DNA from: JAGQVA01 sp033764335
Lineage (GTDB): Bacteria; Bacteroidota; Bacteroidia; J057
Length of the DNA stretch: 64,000 bases
Assembly: GCA_033764335.1 (NCBI GenBank)
Contig: JANRJC010000027.1
Location: 1-64,000, forward strand
Reading direction: 5' to 3'
Under the pieces are notes generated by a model. That model was given only the letters and a program-made list of their open reading frames with translations, was not told the DNA's origin and ran no database searches. Of this stretch, positions 50,574 to 60,161 are shown in pieces. Numbering within the stretch: position 1 is the first letter of the stretch; each line of letters starts with the position of its first letter. The translations under genes were made by a program, and so were the position numbers.

Positions 50574-51269
50574 CTACTCAATAATCTTACTTCGGATTGC
50601 TTTTGCTACCGCACCGTGCAGGGTGCTGCAACCAAGTCTGGCGCGAATATTTCGAAGGTGAAAATTAACTCCGTGTATGGTTAGGTATTCTCCTTTATCT
50701 ACTTTTATCAGGGCCGTTATTTCGCTGGGGGACTGGTCCGCCGCAAGATGTACCAATACTTCAATTTGCCGGTCTGTGAGTTGTAAATTGGGATTAATCT
50801 CTTTTCTAAGGCTCTTTAAAACGGATTTCATGGCGTATTTATCTACATAGGTTTCTCCTCTGACAACCTCGGAAATCGCTTCTCGCCACGAGCCAATTTC
50901 TTTTTTTCCTAAATAGGCAATTGCTCCTGCTTCAAATGATTTTCGAACTTTTTCGCCCCTGTCTTCGGGTGAATCTGTCGAATCATAAACAAGCATCATG
51001 ATTTTCTGGGTGGGGTTCTGTGCTAAAATTTTTTTCACTAAATATAGCCCATAGTCCGAGGGCAGGCCTGCCAAAGCAAAGGAATAATCCATGAGAACAA
51101 CATCCGGTTGGATTTCTTTTATCTTATGAAGCAAGAATTCTTCATTGTATTTATCCTCAAACTTGCTAAAACAGTAAGCTAAATCGAACTCATCTTTATA
51201 CGGACTGAAGATCGGTTTTATGGATTCCAGGTATTCTGCATTGTCGTCAACTGCTACTATTTTAATCAT
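50574..51269 (-). CDS. LuxR/NarL-type response regulator
   Basis: This 231-residue protein has an N-terminal receiver domain. Its acidic pocket is VAVDDNAE near residues 5-12, the phospho-acceptor Asp is in VVLMDYSF near 57-64, and the Lys is in YLGKKEI near 119-125. A C-terminal LuxR-type HTH follows (LQLTDRQIEVLVHLAADQSPSEI near 162-184, FHLRNIRARLG near 203-213). It would be phosphorylated by the kinase encoded 25 bases upstream and then bind DNA. It is the last gene of the four-gene cluster that starts with a trypsin-like protease. Targets are unknown; autoregulation is plausible. Confidence 0.9.
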   Translation of the reverse strand: MIKIVAVDDNAEYLESIKPIFSPYKDEFDLAYCFSKFEDKYNEEFLLHKIKEIQPDVVLMDYSFALAGLPSDYGLYLVKKILAQNPTQKIMMLVYDSTDSPEDRGEKVRKSFEAGAIAYLGKKEIGSWREAISEVVRGETYVDKYAMKSVLKSLRKEINPNLQLTDRQIEVLVHLAADQSPSEITALIKVDKGEYLTIHGVNFHLRNIRARLGCSTLHGAVAKAIRSKIIE

Positions 51270-51294
51270 GGTATTAGGATTGAGGTTGTATGTG

Positions 51295-52908
51295 TTATTC
51301 TTCCGGAAACTGGGGAATTATAATATGAATATGTGTGCCTTCTCCGGGTTTTGAAACAATATCCAGTATTCCATTTATCTCTTCGATTCTTGATTGCAGG
51401 TTTTTTAATCCTGATTTAGGTGTTTTGTGATAATCAAAACCCACCCCATCATCCTTGATAAGGATATTCAAACCTTCGTCATTAACAGAAACTTCAAAAT
51501 AGGCTTTTGTAGCCCGGGCGTGTTTTCCAATATTAATAAAAGCCTCTTTAATGATACAATCCAACTCATCTCGTAATACTGGAGACAATTTATATTCTTC
51601 AAGATATTCCAAATTAGGCTCAATTTCCATTTTTGCAGCAACTTCTCCTTCGCTAAGCATTTCTTCTGCAAATATTCGGAGGTTCAACGAGTTCTCTTGT
51701 GTTTGGTAGCCCAGTCTGGAAAGCAATCGTTCAATTCTGATTTTTATTTCTTTTACGGTGGGTTCTGCATGGTTTGAAAGTGCTATTTTATTACAAATGA
51801 TCATAAGCTCATTTTTGACAATGTCATGTTTGAGTTTTTCTTTCTCCAGCCGCTCAAACGATAATTGTTTTTCTTTTCGGTAGAGTAAAAGTGATAAAAT
51901 AGCAACGGTAAAAGAGACAAATAATAAAGCAAAAAATATCCAGTCTTTTTCCCGCATATTCTTCGCTAAATCTACCTTCGATTCGAAAAGCAGATACAAA
52001 TCCGTCCACTCGGGTACAAGTTCTGCTCCTTTTTTATAAAAATCCGCAGCCTTTTTTAAATGGCCTTGTTCTAATTCAAACTCACCACGGTTGAAATAAA
52101 TATTGGCGATGGCATATTTATCTTCCGGAAATTGTTGATAAATAGAATGGGCCAGGGAGAGATAGTATTCCGCTGAAGAGTTCTCTGCTCTTCTCAGATA
52201 AATCACCCCTTTTAATTCATAAGCCTGACCAAGTTTCTGGCTATCAGGCTCACTTTGAAGGGCAAACCATACCTGTATAGAATCCAAAAGTGATAAAGCC
52301 GTATCCGATTTTTCGGTTAGGTCATATCGTTTCGCAAGACCGTATGCCGATATAATAAGGCCTTCTATATTGTCAGTTTGTTTTGCGATTTCCATACCCT
52401 TTCGGTTTGCATCCATCGCGGAATCCATCTTCCCCAATTCTTCATACCCATTTGCAAGCGTACTGAAAAAATTAGGAAGATACGTATCACATCTTGCTCT
52501 CCGGGCCATTTTTAGGGCTTGTTTCGAATATTCAAGTGCCTCCTCGGGCGTCCCGGCGACACTGTTGAGATTATTGAATACGCTGGCAATCCCACAGGAA
52601 TCCTTTAGGCTTTCTCTTATTCTTAACGCCTCATAGTAGCTTTTCTCCGCATCTTTAGACTCACCCTTTGCCTTAAAAATGCGCCCTTTCCTTACCCATG
52701 CATCCCCCAAACCTTTCGGGTAGTTTATTTCCTTCGAAATTTGAATCGCCTTTTCGATAGTGACCAAGGCCTCATCGTATTTGTGTTTTATACCTCTTAA
52801 AGTATCCGCATAACGTATCAGGCTATCCACGTCCTTTTCCTCAGACTGGGCAGGCAGAATCACCGAAGACAACATCAGTGCAATAAAAATCAGCAGAGTA
52901 TATCTCAT
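51295..52908 (-). CDS. TPR-containing sensor histidine kinase, NarL-partner type
   Basis: The 537-residue product has a signal peptide (MRYTLLIFIALMLSSVILPA), TPR repeats at ~25-305 that should lie in the periplasm, one membrane helix near 319-340, a coiled-coil and a short dimerisation region with the candidate phospho-His in EKLKHDIVKNEL near 355-366, then a HATPase_c domain (KEAFINIGKHARATKA N-box near 448, DDGVGFDY near 480, SGLKNLQSRI near 494). The layout matches Bacteroidota TPR kinases paired with LuxR regulators. The His context is unlike the usual HisKA_3 motif, so the exact site is inferred. It lies 21 bases after an unknown gene that follows the protease gene. Confidence 0.85.
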   Translation of the reverse strand: MRYTLLIFIALMLSSVILPAQSEEKDVDSLIRYADTLRGIKHKYDEALVTIEKAIQISKEINYPKGLGDAWVRKGRIFKAKGESKDAEKSYYEALRIRESLKDSCGIASVFNNLNSVAGTPEEALEYSKQALKMARRARCDTYLPNFFSTLANGYEELGKMDSAMDANRKGMEIAKQTDNIEGLIISAYGLAKRYDLTEKSDTALSLLDSIQVWFALQSEPDSQKLGQAYELKGVIYLRRAENSSAEYYLSLAHSIYQQFPEDKYAIANIYFNRGEFELEQGHLKKAADFYKKGAELVPEWTDLYLLFESKVDLAKNMREKDWIFFALLFVSFTVAILSLLLYRKEKQLSFERLEKEKLKHDIVKNELMIICNKIALSNHAEPTVKEIKIRIERLLSRLGYQTQENSLNLRIFAEEMLSEGEVAAKMEIEPNLEYLEEYKLSPVLRDELDCIIKEAFINIGKHARATKAYFEVSVNDEGLNILIKDDGVGFDYHKTPKSGLKNLQSRIEEINGILDIVSKPGEGTHIHIIIPQFPEE

Positions 52909-52929
52909 GGTTTATTTTTAAGAAAAATA

Positions 52930-53730
52930 CTAAAAAGGCGAAACATCTAAAAATGAACTGGGATTTGTGTCTGAATCCATATTGCGAATACGCCCCACTC
53001 CTTTTTTGCTTCCACCGGCATAAACCTCCACTGTGAAATATTCTAAAATCTCGTTTTGCTCTGTATATTCTACACCATTAAACAAGATAGCATTAGGGGC
53101 AATTTCTGTAGGTGGAGGCGTGGGAAGGCTATTTGACAATGTTAATCTCTTTGCAAGCACCCCATCATAAAGAGTTATATCCGGTATATCAATTATAAAG
53201 TTACCGTTATTAATAAACCCTTTTAAAGGCACTTTACAATAAGGATAAAACTTAATCTCAAAATCCGCACCCAAAGAGACTCCCGCCAATGCATCTGGAG
53301 TCATTAGGTAAAGATAGGGGCAATTGTAGGCGATGTTTGTATCCGCTCCTGCCTCCGGAACCGGATTATCTTTGTAGTAATAATAATATAAAGTAATAGA
53401 TTGAGTGCTCTCGCCTACCTTTTGACAATCGCATTTAATCGAAAAAGCATTCGGATGGGTCGGGTCTATTGAGGCATCAAAGCCGTCGGGGATCTCCTTA
53501 AGGTTAAGGGTATGTTTTTTATAATAGGTTTTTTCAACAGAACTCGTAGGGGATCCTTCAACTTTAAAACTGGCAACATGTGTTATTCCTGAGTCAAATG
53601 CTTCGATCCCATCGTCGGATACAGTCTCTCCGTTCAAATAATTGATCGCTACGTAGAGGTAGTATATTTTGGGGTCGTCCGCCGATTTTGCGAGGTATAA
53701 ATAGGGGGAATGTAATTTAGTCGTTGGCAT
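52930..53730 (-). CDS. Unrecognised 266-residue protein in protease/two-component cluster
   Basis: No family is recognised. There is no signal peptide or membrane helix, so it is probably cytoplasmic unless exported by an unusual route. Sequence is rich in Tyr, Pro, Asp and beta-forming residues (LYYYYYKDNP near 113-122, YFTVEVYAGGSKKGVGRI near 236-253). Two cysteines lie close together in IKCDCQK near residue 97. It could be composed of two beta-sandwich-like halves: both halves contain a SPYLYLAKSA- or CPYLYLMTPD-type segment (~8 and ~138), hinting at an internal duplication. It sits 21 bases after the protease gene and 21 before the kinase gene, which argues for co-expression. Confidence 0.6.
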   Translation of the reverse strand: MPTTKLHSPYLYLAKSADDPKIYYLYVAINYLNGETVSDDGIEAFDSGITHVASFKVEGSPTSSVEKTYYKKHTLNLKEIPDGFDASIDPTHPNAFSIKCDCQKVGESTQSITLYYYYYKDNPVPEAGADTNIAYNCPYLYLMTPDALAGVSLGADFEIKFYPYCKVPLKGFINNGNFIIDIPDITLYDGVLAKRLTLSNSLPTPPPTEIAPNAILFNGVEYTEQNEILEYFTVEVYAGGSKKGVGRIRNMDSDTNPSSFLDVSPF

Positions 53731-53751
53731 AATTTGTGTTTTAATAAACGA

Positions 53752-54861
53752 TTAAGCGATATGAACAAGTTCTGGGTTTTTTAAATGCTCAAGTGCGATT
53801 AACACTTCTTCAATATTTTGACATTCTTGCCCTTCGAATTCCTGTGATTCCTGTTTTACCACCAAACACTCTTTTCCACTCGGATTCGTGACTTTGGTTA
53901 ATTTTTTGATTCCTCTCACATAGATACCGATCAATTTATGGGTTTCTGCGTCAAATACAGGAGAACCGGAGTTACCTCCTAATAATGTGAGTGAACACTC
54001 GAAGACCGATTCCCCCATTTTGATGACTTCTCCTTCGTAAGATATTTTCATGGGTAAACCCAGTCCATGACCAACGGAGTAAAGTTTTCTGTCAATTTCT
54101 ATTGGCCGGTCTGTAGCCGCCGGATCAGGATGGGTTACAGACTTTGTGGCAGGAAAGGGTTTCTTGTCAGAATGGTATTCTTTATAGGCCTTTTCCACTT
54201 TTATGATTGCCCAATCGGATCCTTTTGAAAAAAGCTGGTATTCTTTGTTTGTCAATCTTTTCTCTTTTTGAACGGGTTTCCATACCTGTGACTTATCCAC
54301 AAGAATATATTTCCGGAAGGGGTTTTCTTTAGAATAAATTACACCCCACACAAACCGATAGTCGCGAATGTCATACTCTTGTTTTACTACTACATGCGCT
54401 GCCGTAGCAATATGCTCCTCATCCAGAAAAAATCCGGTTCCCTCTGAAAAGGCGGAAGGTTGTTGTGCATATTGTGAATCCGGACAAATGCTCAAGTCTG
54501 AAGAAATTTTTCTTTCGTAAAGCGGAACAGACCAAATCAATACTTTTCTCGAAGTTGCATCTTCACTTACCAATAAGTTTTTTTTATGGACAACCATCAC
54601 TACACTTTGTGTCCGTTCTTCGATATTATTAAGCTCATTTTGAATTTTTCCAGGCATGACGGAGTCCTGAGCTTTTTCTATCATATCTTTGATTTCCCAA
54701 AACTCACTTCTGCTGTCTCTTAAACCTGCTATTTTTTCAAGAATTGTAGTACTGCCTATATTTGAAAGTTTTCGCGCTATCCTATCGGCATGTCTTTCCT
54801 TTTTAGTTTTTTCAGACTTTAGGGGATTGCGATTTGTTGAGTCATTTTTATTCGATGTCAT
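53752..54861 (-). CDS. Trypsin-like serine protease without export signal
   Basis: From the ATG at 54861 the product is 369 residues; an ATG at 54927 would add 22. The N-terminal ~100 residues are charged and helical. The protease domain follows with catalytic His in ATAAHVV near residue 157, Asp in GSDWAIIKV near 213, and Ser in GGNSGSPVFD near 295 (numbering from 54861). The pattern is that of V8/trypsin-like peptidases, and the chymotrypsin fold is a safe call. No signal peptide is seen, so it is probably cytoplasmic. It leads a four-gene run with an unknown protein, a TPR kinase and a LuxR regulator. Cytoplasmic trypsin-like domains are known effectors in some bacterial conflict systems, which makes this context notable. 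Confidence 0.85.
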   Translation of the reverse strand: MTSNKNDSTNRNPLKSEKTKKERHADRIARKLSNIGSTTILEKIAGLRDSRSEFWEIKDMIEKAQDSVMPGKIQNELNNIEERTQSVVMVVHKKNLLVSEDATSRKVLIWSVPLYERKISSDLSICPDSQYAQQPSAFSEGTGFFLDEEHIATAAHVVVKQEYDIRDYRFVWGVIYSKENPFRKYILVDKSQVWKPVQKEKRLTNKEYQLFSKGSDWAIIKVEKAYKEYHSDKKPFPATKSVTHPDPAATDRPIEIDRKLYSVGHGLGLPMKISYEGEVIKMGESVFECSLTLLGGNSGSPVFDAETHKLIGIYVRGIKKLTKVTNPSGKECLVVKQESQEFEGQECQNIEEVLIALEHLKNPELVHIA

Positions 54862-55054
54862 TTTTTTCAATTTGAGATTAACCTGAAGGAATATTTTGAC
54901 ACTACGAATATCTGTACAAATATTCATGACAGATTAAAACTATCATATGTGGTAGTTGTAGAAATCGGCAGGCATTGTATCTGATTGTTGGAAAATTATG
55001 CGCGAGACATCTGTTTTATTACAAGATACGGTATATATCCGCAAATAAAAAAAT

Positions 55055-55084
55055 ATGGGTGAATAAAATATTTTATTCACCCAT
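55055..55084. terminator. 15-bp palindromic terminator after the subtilisin gene
   Basis: ATGGGTGAATAAAAT (55055-55069) is exactly complementary to 55070-55084. On the minus strand a T run (TATTTTTTTATTTG) follows, so it most likely ends the subtilisin transcript. Confidence 0.82.
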
Positions 55085-55130
55085 TGCTTTTACTGTGCGT
55101 TTGTGTAGGTAGTGTCTGTAACTTGCGCCC

Positions 55131-58100
55131 CTACTCCTTCACCAATTTCAACAGTCGCATCGGCCCGTTGCGGTTATTGACGATTCGCAGAAAGTAAATT
55201 CCTGCTGTATGCTCTTTCAGGCTAAAGGGTTGGATTGCTTCTTCTCCGTATTTTTCTAGTTCGAAGTTTTTTACTTCTCTTCCGGTCATATCCACAATTG
55301 TGCAGATAAAGGTACCTTTACTATCTCCCGAAAGTGCCAGGTTGAATAAATCGCTTCCCGGATTGGGATAAACGGTTACTTCCATTCTGCCGAAATCGTC
55401 TTCCAATCCTACGGTCGTTACATCAATCGTCTGGAAAGTCGTGTCCAGCCCGCAGTCGTTCCCGGCGACGAGCATCACCTGATAGGAATTATTGGTGGTG
55501 TATAAGTGTTGCGGATCGGCAAGGGTACTCGTACCGCCATCGCCAAAATCCCAGAAATAAGTGTTTCCGTTGACGGTGGCATTCGCAAATTTATAAACGG
55601 CTCCTACCGTCGTATAGCTAAAATCGGGGGCGGGCAGTGGACTTACCACAAATGCTTGCGAAGAAATCGTCGCACCACTGGCATCACCTACACTCAGAGA
55701 AACAATTTTGGTACCGGGAGAATTAAACACAACCGAATGTGGCCCCGCCGTAGTCGCGGAAGAAGGCGTGGCATCCGCGCCAAAATTCCAGCTATAGGCG
55801 ATATTTTGCCCGCCGGTGGTCTGGTCGGTGAAAATCAGGGTTGCGCCTTCACATACTTCTTCGGGCGTCAGGGAAAAATCGGCGTTTGGACCCGCATTTC
55901 CGGTCTCAATCACCTGAATATTATCCAGCGCAACGATATTGCCAAAATCATTGATGTTCTTAAACATCAGGGTAATCACACTTCCTTTGTAGGGACTCAG
56001 GTCAACAGTATCCCGACGCCAGTCCGATGCCTGGGCTGGAATAAAGGGGTCTTCGGAAGGCGGAGCCGTTGCCAGTACTGCGCCGGATTTTATGTAAATC
56101 GGAACGGAAAAATTTTCGCTGCAATTCTGCGCTACCCATACCTGAAGCTGGTCGGAGGAACCGGCGTCAAACTGGGCATAAGCGACATCAAATACCAACA
56201 AAGGTTTATCCGCCACGGAAAGGTCTGTTTTCCAGCTAATAAGGTTGTCCTGATCGCCAATATTGGGATTGTTGAAATTCAGGGCATAAACCACTCGTGA
56301 AGGGTTGCCATCACTGCCCGTAACGGTGGCAGTATCCCAAGTGATTCCTCCACCCTGGTCTTCTCTTCGCCAGTTTTGCGGGGGGAAATCATTTCCTTCA
56401 AACGTCTGCAACAAATCCGGAACCTCTCCGCCAGTGATGGTAATAAACCCCGTTTTTATCCGCGCTGCATTTCCGTTGGCATTGGTAGTGGTAAGGCTGA
56501 CTTCATATACTCCTTCGGCCAGGAACTGTACCAGCGGATGCTGCGAGTTTTGAGTGGTAGCGGCGATATAGGTAACCGCATTGGGACTAAATGTCCATTC
56601 CCAGGAAAGAGGAGTGTTGAGCGACTGGTCGGTAAACTGAACGGTCTGCCCGGGGCAGGTATATTTGACGGAGGCATCAAAATCAGTCAATGGCGGACCT
56701 GCCAGATCATATACGGCAATGTCATCAATCGCGATATCGCTCTGAGGGCCGTTTCCGGTAGTACCCCGGATTCGTATATTGACCGTAAGCCCGGAAAACG
56801 GAGCCAGGTTTATTTTGGCATTTTTCCAAACATTGCCCTGATTGCCGGAGATGGGGGAGATGTAGTCATTCAGCCATACGTTCCCAAAACTTATATCCAC
56901 GTGCAATTCACCGATGGTATTTCCAAACATGTGGTACCAGAAGGAAAATTCTCCGGCAGATACATTGGTCAGGTCAATACAGGGGCTGAGCAAAATGGCT
57001 TCTTGCTGATTACATCCCCCGGAAGCTTCGAGGTACAAATATTTACCCGAACCGGTTCCCGGTTTATGGTCAAAGTCTGGGCCGGTATTCAGGGTAGGCG
57101 TGCTGCCGCTGTTTACCCGCCAGTCTATATCGTCGTCCATTCCGTTACCGCCGTTAATCCAGCCATTCATCAGCCCGCATACTTCCTGGCCGCAATTGGG
57201 GGTTGTCGTGCAGTTGGAGAAAGATTCGAAATCCTCCTGCATCGGAACGGTTGCCAGCAAACTGGGCTGCACATTCAGAAGTTGAACCGTCGTATCGTTA
57301 TAGTTGATCGAATCGGCTGTATATTCTGCCCAAATCGTCAGGGGGAGAATACCTGTCTGGGAAAGATTTAGCAGGGTAGGAAAGGTAAATAAAACGGTTC
57401 CTCCCGGTGCAATGATTCCGGAATAAGTGGCCGAAACCGGGGAATTATTGCCCAGTTGATAAAAAACCGGGATATTGGAGATACCGTTGTTGCCTTCGTT
57501 TTTTAGCAGGGCTTTGACGGGAATCGAATAAGTACGACAATCCTGAAACGGCCCTTCTACCCCCGAATTGCCCGCGACGAGTCCCACGTCGTTGCTGATG
57601 GGACATTGTTGTCGGATACCGCTTTCCCGGACAATTGCCAGCGACCTGCGCCCGCGTTCGCCGTTGGCTCCCCTCGCCCTTACGGCAATCCAATGGGTTT
57701 CCTGAATGGGCACAAATAAAGTATAGGAAGGGTTGGGAGTCGCCGAAATCGTCGTCAGTGAATCCATGTATTTCGCCCCCAACAAAAAAATATCGTAAGC
57801 ACTCGCTCCGGGAATCGCCGCCCAGCTAATGGTCATATTACTGGGGCAGGAAGCCGTAAGCTGGATATCCGGAACCCCGATAATCGAAAAGTCCGCCTCG
57901 CTTTCGTCGCTGACAACGCCGCGGCTCACGCGGATGCGCGCATTGCCGGAGATATTGGCCGGTACACCCCAATCAAAGAGTCTTACATTAGCCGGAACAT
58001 TGCTGGAAATGAGGTTCCAGGATGCGCCATTGTTGAGGGTATATTCAAGGGTAAATGTGCCATCAGCAGGAGTAAAACCCGGTGCATCCCAGCGGATTCT

Positions 58101-60059
58101 TACGGCTTCTCCCGGTGCTATTCCTTCGCCGCCATAAGGATAGGTAACCACAATTTCCTCCGGAACAAAAGTATAAACGACATAATACTTCTGCGGCCCC
58201 TGAGGCACGGAAAAGCCATTGACATTGATGTTATAACTTCCCGGCAGCGGATTAAGCAAGTGTACCTGCTCCACATTGTTGAGGTTGTCAATGCCGGTAG
58301 TCGCCAGCGCGTTGAGGTTGGCGGGGTTGGGTGTCGGGTCCAGAATCCAGGGATTGTGAATGCCGTTGTCGGGAGCCGTTACCTGCATATTGAGGTCATT
58401 GACCAGGGCGATGCCCGCTTGTACAGCGGCAGGGGGATCCATCCAATAAACCATGATCCGCAACTCGCGGGTATTGGCCGGTACCGAAATTGTATGGAGG
58501 TTGTTGCCGTTTTGGGTAAGGGTGGAGGAGAAAAAGGTATTTTTTTCAAAAATCTCCACTGCCCGCCGTGCGTTGATGCGCCCCCAGCCAAACTGAAAGT
58601 CCGGGCCGGTATTTCCGACGTCGTCGGCAGTGTTGAGCATGGCCGCTTTGACCAGCGATCCTTCGGGGTTCTGACCGCCGTGGAGGTTTTTATATGCTTG
58701 GTATAACTGCGCCGCCACCCCGGCGATGCCGGGGGCCGCAGCGGAAGTTCCGCTGAAAGTGATATAGCCATTATCCGGGCTGGTGGACTGCTGGCCATTC
58801 CCATTCGCCGAAATATCGGGTTTGATACGCCCGTCATGCGCCGGGCCACGGCTGCTGCTGTTGACCAGCACATCATTGGAAAGCAGATTCGCCGTGGCGA
58901 TGACATTTTTGCCCTGTTTGTGGCCTCCGGTAATATTTCCCCACTGATTTCCGGCTCCATAACCACAGTCCAGATTGTTGGAGTTTCCGGCGGAAAACAC
59001 ATGCAGAAGGGTCGGATAATCAAACGATTGTTCGTCAACCGTGCGGGTAATGGTGGTATAACCGGCGTTACAGCCGTTGCTGTACGAACTATTCGTCACC
59101 ATCACGTCGTGGTAAATATGTAGTCCCAGCGTCGTGTCGAGGAAGTTGGCTTCGTAGTCGGTGACATACAAAAAGGCTCCGGGAGCCATGCCCTGAATAC
59201 TAGGGTTGAGATTGCCTGCTCCCGTCATAATGCCCGAAACCCCGTCGCCGTGGGTTCCGTTGGGGTTGTTGGTGAGGGAATTGTCTATTCTCCCCTGAAA
59301 ATCAATATGTGGCCCGACAATCCCGTCATCGCGGCAGAGGATATTTACGCCGAAACCGTCGTAGTGGCGACCTGCGGAAAACTCAGCGTTGAGCACATTG
59401 GCGCGGTGAGCACTTTTGCCGCGTGTATCCTCCGCCACCGGCGGGGGAGAAATCAGTTCAATATAACTGAGAAACGGAAGCGCCGCAATCTTATAAATGT
59501 CTTCCGGAAGCACGAGAATGTTTATCAGATTGGCTTTTGCGGGTTCTTCCGTAATGGGTATCCCGGCTTTCAACAGACCTCTTACAACCGTCTGCCGGGA
59601 AAGGGTAGGGTAATATTGTACGACGAGTTCGACCCTATCGCCGCGAAACGCATAATCCGGGAGGGAAGTATTTTCCAGGACGGGGTTGATTTTGTACCGG
59701 GGCAAAATGGGCATCACACTTCGGATGGCAAAATTTTGCAATTGATCCGTGTTATAACCCAAAGGGAAAACCACAACAAAAGTATTGCGGGGAAGGTAGT
59801 CAATAATCCTTGCTCCGGTAGCGAGAAACTGTTCCTTGTCCACCTGATCCGGTACCTGATAAAACTGCACCAGTCGGAAAAACTGATTTTGAACGGCTTC
59901 TTCGGGTCTTATAGAGGGGTTCTGAAGGAAACCCGAAAGGTTTTCCGGAAAAATCGTTTTGCCCGATTTGAGGAGAACCTCGTAGCGGGAACCTTGTGCA
60001 ACCGCAACCGTTAACGGCAGGAAAACGCACAGGGCTAAAATTGGGTAAAGTTTTTTCAT
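55131..60059 (-). CDS. Large secreted subtilisin with PKD-like and adhesion domains and T9SS tail
   Basis: The 1642-residue product has a signal peptide (MKKLYPILALCVFLPLTVAVA), an N-terminal region to ~210, and an S8 subtilisin domain at ~220-520: Asp in CRDDGIVGPHIDF, His in GTHGDGVSGIM and Ser in FSGTSAAAPGIAG. Then come fibronectin-like and bacterial Ig-like segments, a MAM-like region with GPDFDHKPGTGSGKYLYLEASG near 1000, PKD-like domains (YSWNFGADATPSS, YFWDFGDGGTSTL) and a type A T9SS sorting domain (YPNPGSDLFNLAL, ... AGIYFLRIV) in the last ~85 residues. It is probably exported by T9SS and anchored or released at the surface to digest protein or biofilm matrix. Nothing co-directional lies close by. 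Confidence 0.92.
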   Translation of the reverse strand: MKKLYPILALCVFLPLTVAVAQGSRYEVLLKSGKTIFPENLSGFLQNPSIRPEEAVQNQFFRLVQFYQVPDQVDKEQFLATGARIIDYLPRNTFVVVFPLGYNTDQLQNFAIRSVMPILPRYKINPVLENTSLPDYAFRGDRVELVVQYYPTLSRQTVVRGLLKAGIPITEEPAKANLINILVLPEDIYKIAALPFLSYIELISPPPVAEDTRGKSAHRANVLNAEFSAGRHYDGFGVNILCRDDGIVGPHIDFQGRIDNSLTNNPNGTHGDGVSGIMTGAGNLNPSIQGMAPGAFLYVTDYEANFLDTTLGLHIYHDVMVTNSSYSNGCNAGYTTITRTVDEQSFDYPTLLHVFSAGNSNNLDCGYGAGNQWGNITGGHKQGKNVIATANLLSNDVLVNSSSRGPAHDGRIKPDISANGNGQQSTSPDNGYITFSGTSAAAPGIAGVAAQLYQAYKNLHGGQNPEGSLVKAAMLNTADDVGNTGPDFQFGWGRINARRAVEIFEKNTFFSSTLTQNGNNLHTISVPANTRELRIMVYWMDPPAAVQAGIALVNDLNMQVTAPDNGIHNPWILDPTPNPANLNALATTGIDNLNNVEQVHLLNPLPGSYNINVNGFSVPQGPQKYYVVYTFVPEEIVVTYPYGGEGIAPGEAVRIRWDAPGFTPADGTFTLEYTLNNGASWNLISSNVPANVRLFDWGVPANISGNARIRVSRGVVSDESEADFSIIGVPDIQLTASCPSNMTISWAAIPGASAYDIFLLGAKYMDSLTTISATPNPSYTLFVPIQETHWIAVRARGANGERGRRSLAIVRESGIRQQCPISNDVGLVAGNSGVEGPFQDCRTYSIPVKALLKNEGNNGISNIPVFYQLGNNSPVSATYSGIIAPGGTVLFTFPTLLNLSQTGILPLTIWAEYTADSINYNDTTVQLLNVQPSLLATVPMQEDFESFSNCTTTPNCGQEVCGLMNGWINGGNGMDDDIDWRVNSGSTPTLNTGPDFDHKPGTGSGKYLYLEASGGCNQQEAILLSPCIDLTNVSAGEFSFWYHMFGNTIGELHVDISFGNVWLNDYISPISGNQGNVWKNAKINLAPFSGLTVNIRIRGTTGNGPQSDIAIDDIAVYDLAGPPLTDFDASVKYTCPGQTVQFTDQSLNTPLSWEWTFSPNAVTYIAATTQNSQHPLVQFLAEGVYEVSLTTTNANGNAARIKTGFITITGGEVPDLLQTFEGNDFPPQNWRREDQGGGITWDTATVTGSDGNPSRVVYALNFNNPNIGDQDNLISWKTDLSVADKPLLVFDVAYAQFDAGSSDQLQVWVAQNCSENFSVPIYIKSGAVLATAPPSEDPFIPAQASDWRRDTVDLSPYKGSVITLMFKNINDFGNIVALDNIQVIETGNAGPNADFSLTPEEVCEGATLIFTDQTTGGQNIAYSWNFGADATPSSATTAGPHSVVFNSPGTKIVSLSVGDASGATISSQAFVVSPLPAPDFSYTTVGAVYKFANATVNGNTYFWDFGDGGTSTLADPQHLYTTNNSYQVMLVAGNDCGLDTTFQTIDVTTVGLEDDFGRMEVTVYPNPGSDLFNLALSGDSKGTFICTIVDMTGREVKNFELEKYGEEAIQPFSLKEHTAGIYFLRIVNNRNGPMRLLKLVKE

Positions 60060-60161
60060 TATGAGAGACTTGGTAGGGAAACAAGCTTGTAAAATAGTGT
60101 TTCACCTTTAAATCCGCAAAGGATTCATTATCTCAGTTACTTTATATTTCCGAAATCACTT

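Noticed and set aside
56376..57371. 331-codon plus-strand ORF opposite the subtilisin gene
   Set aside because: The minus-strand gene has signal peptide, catalytic triad and sorting domain across this stretch; the plus frame has no recognisable features.
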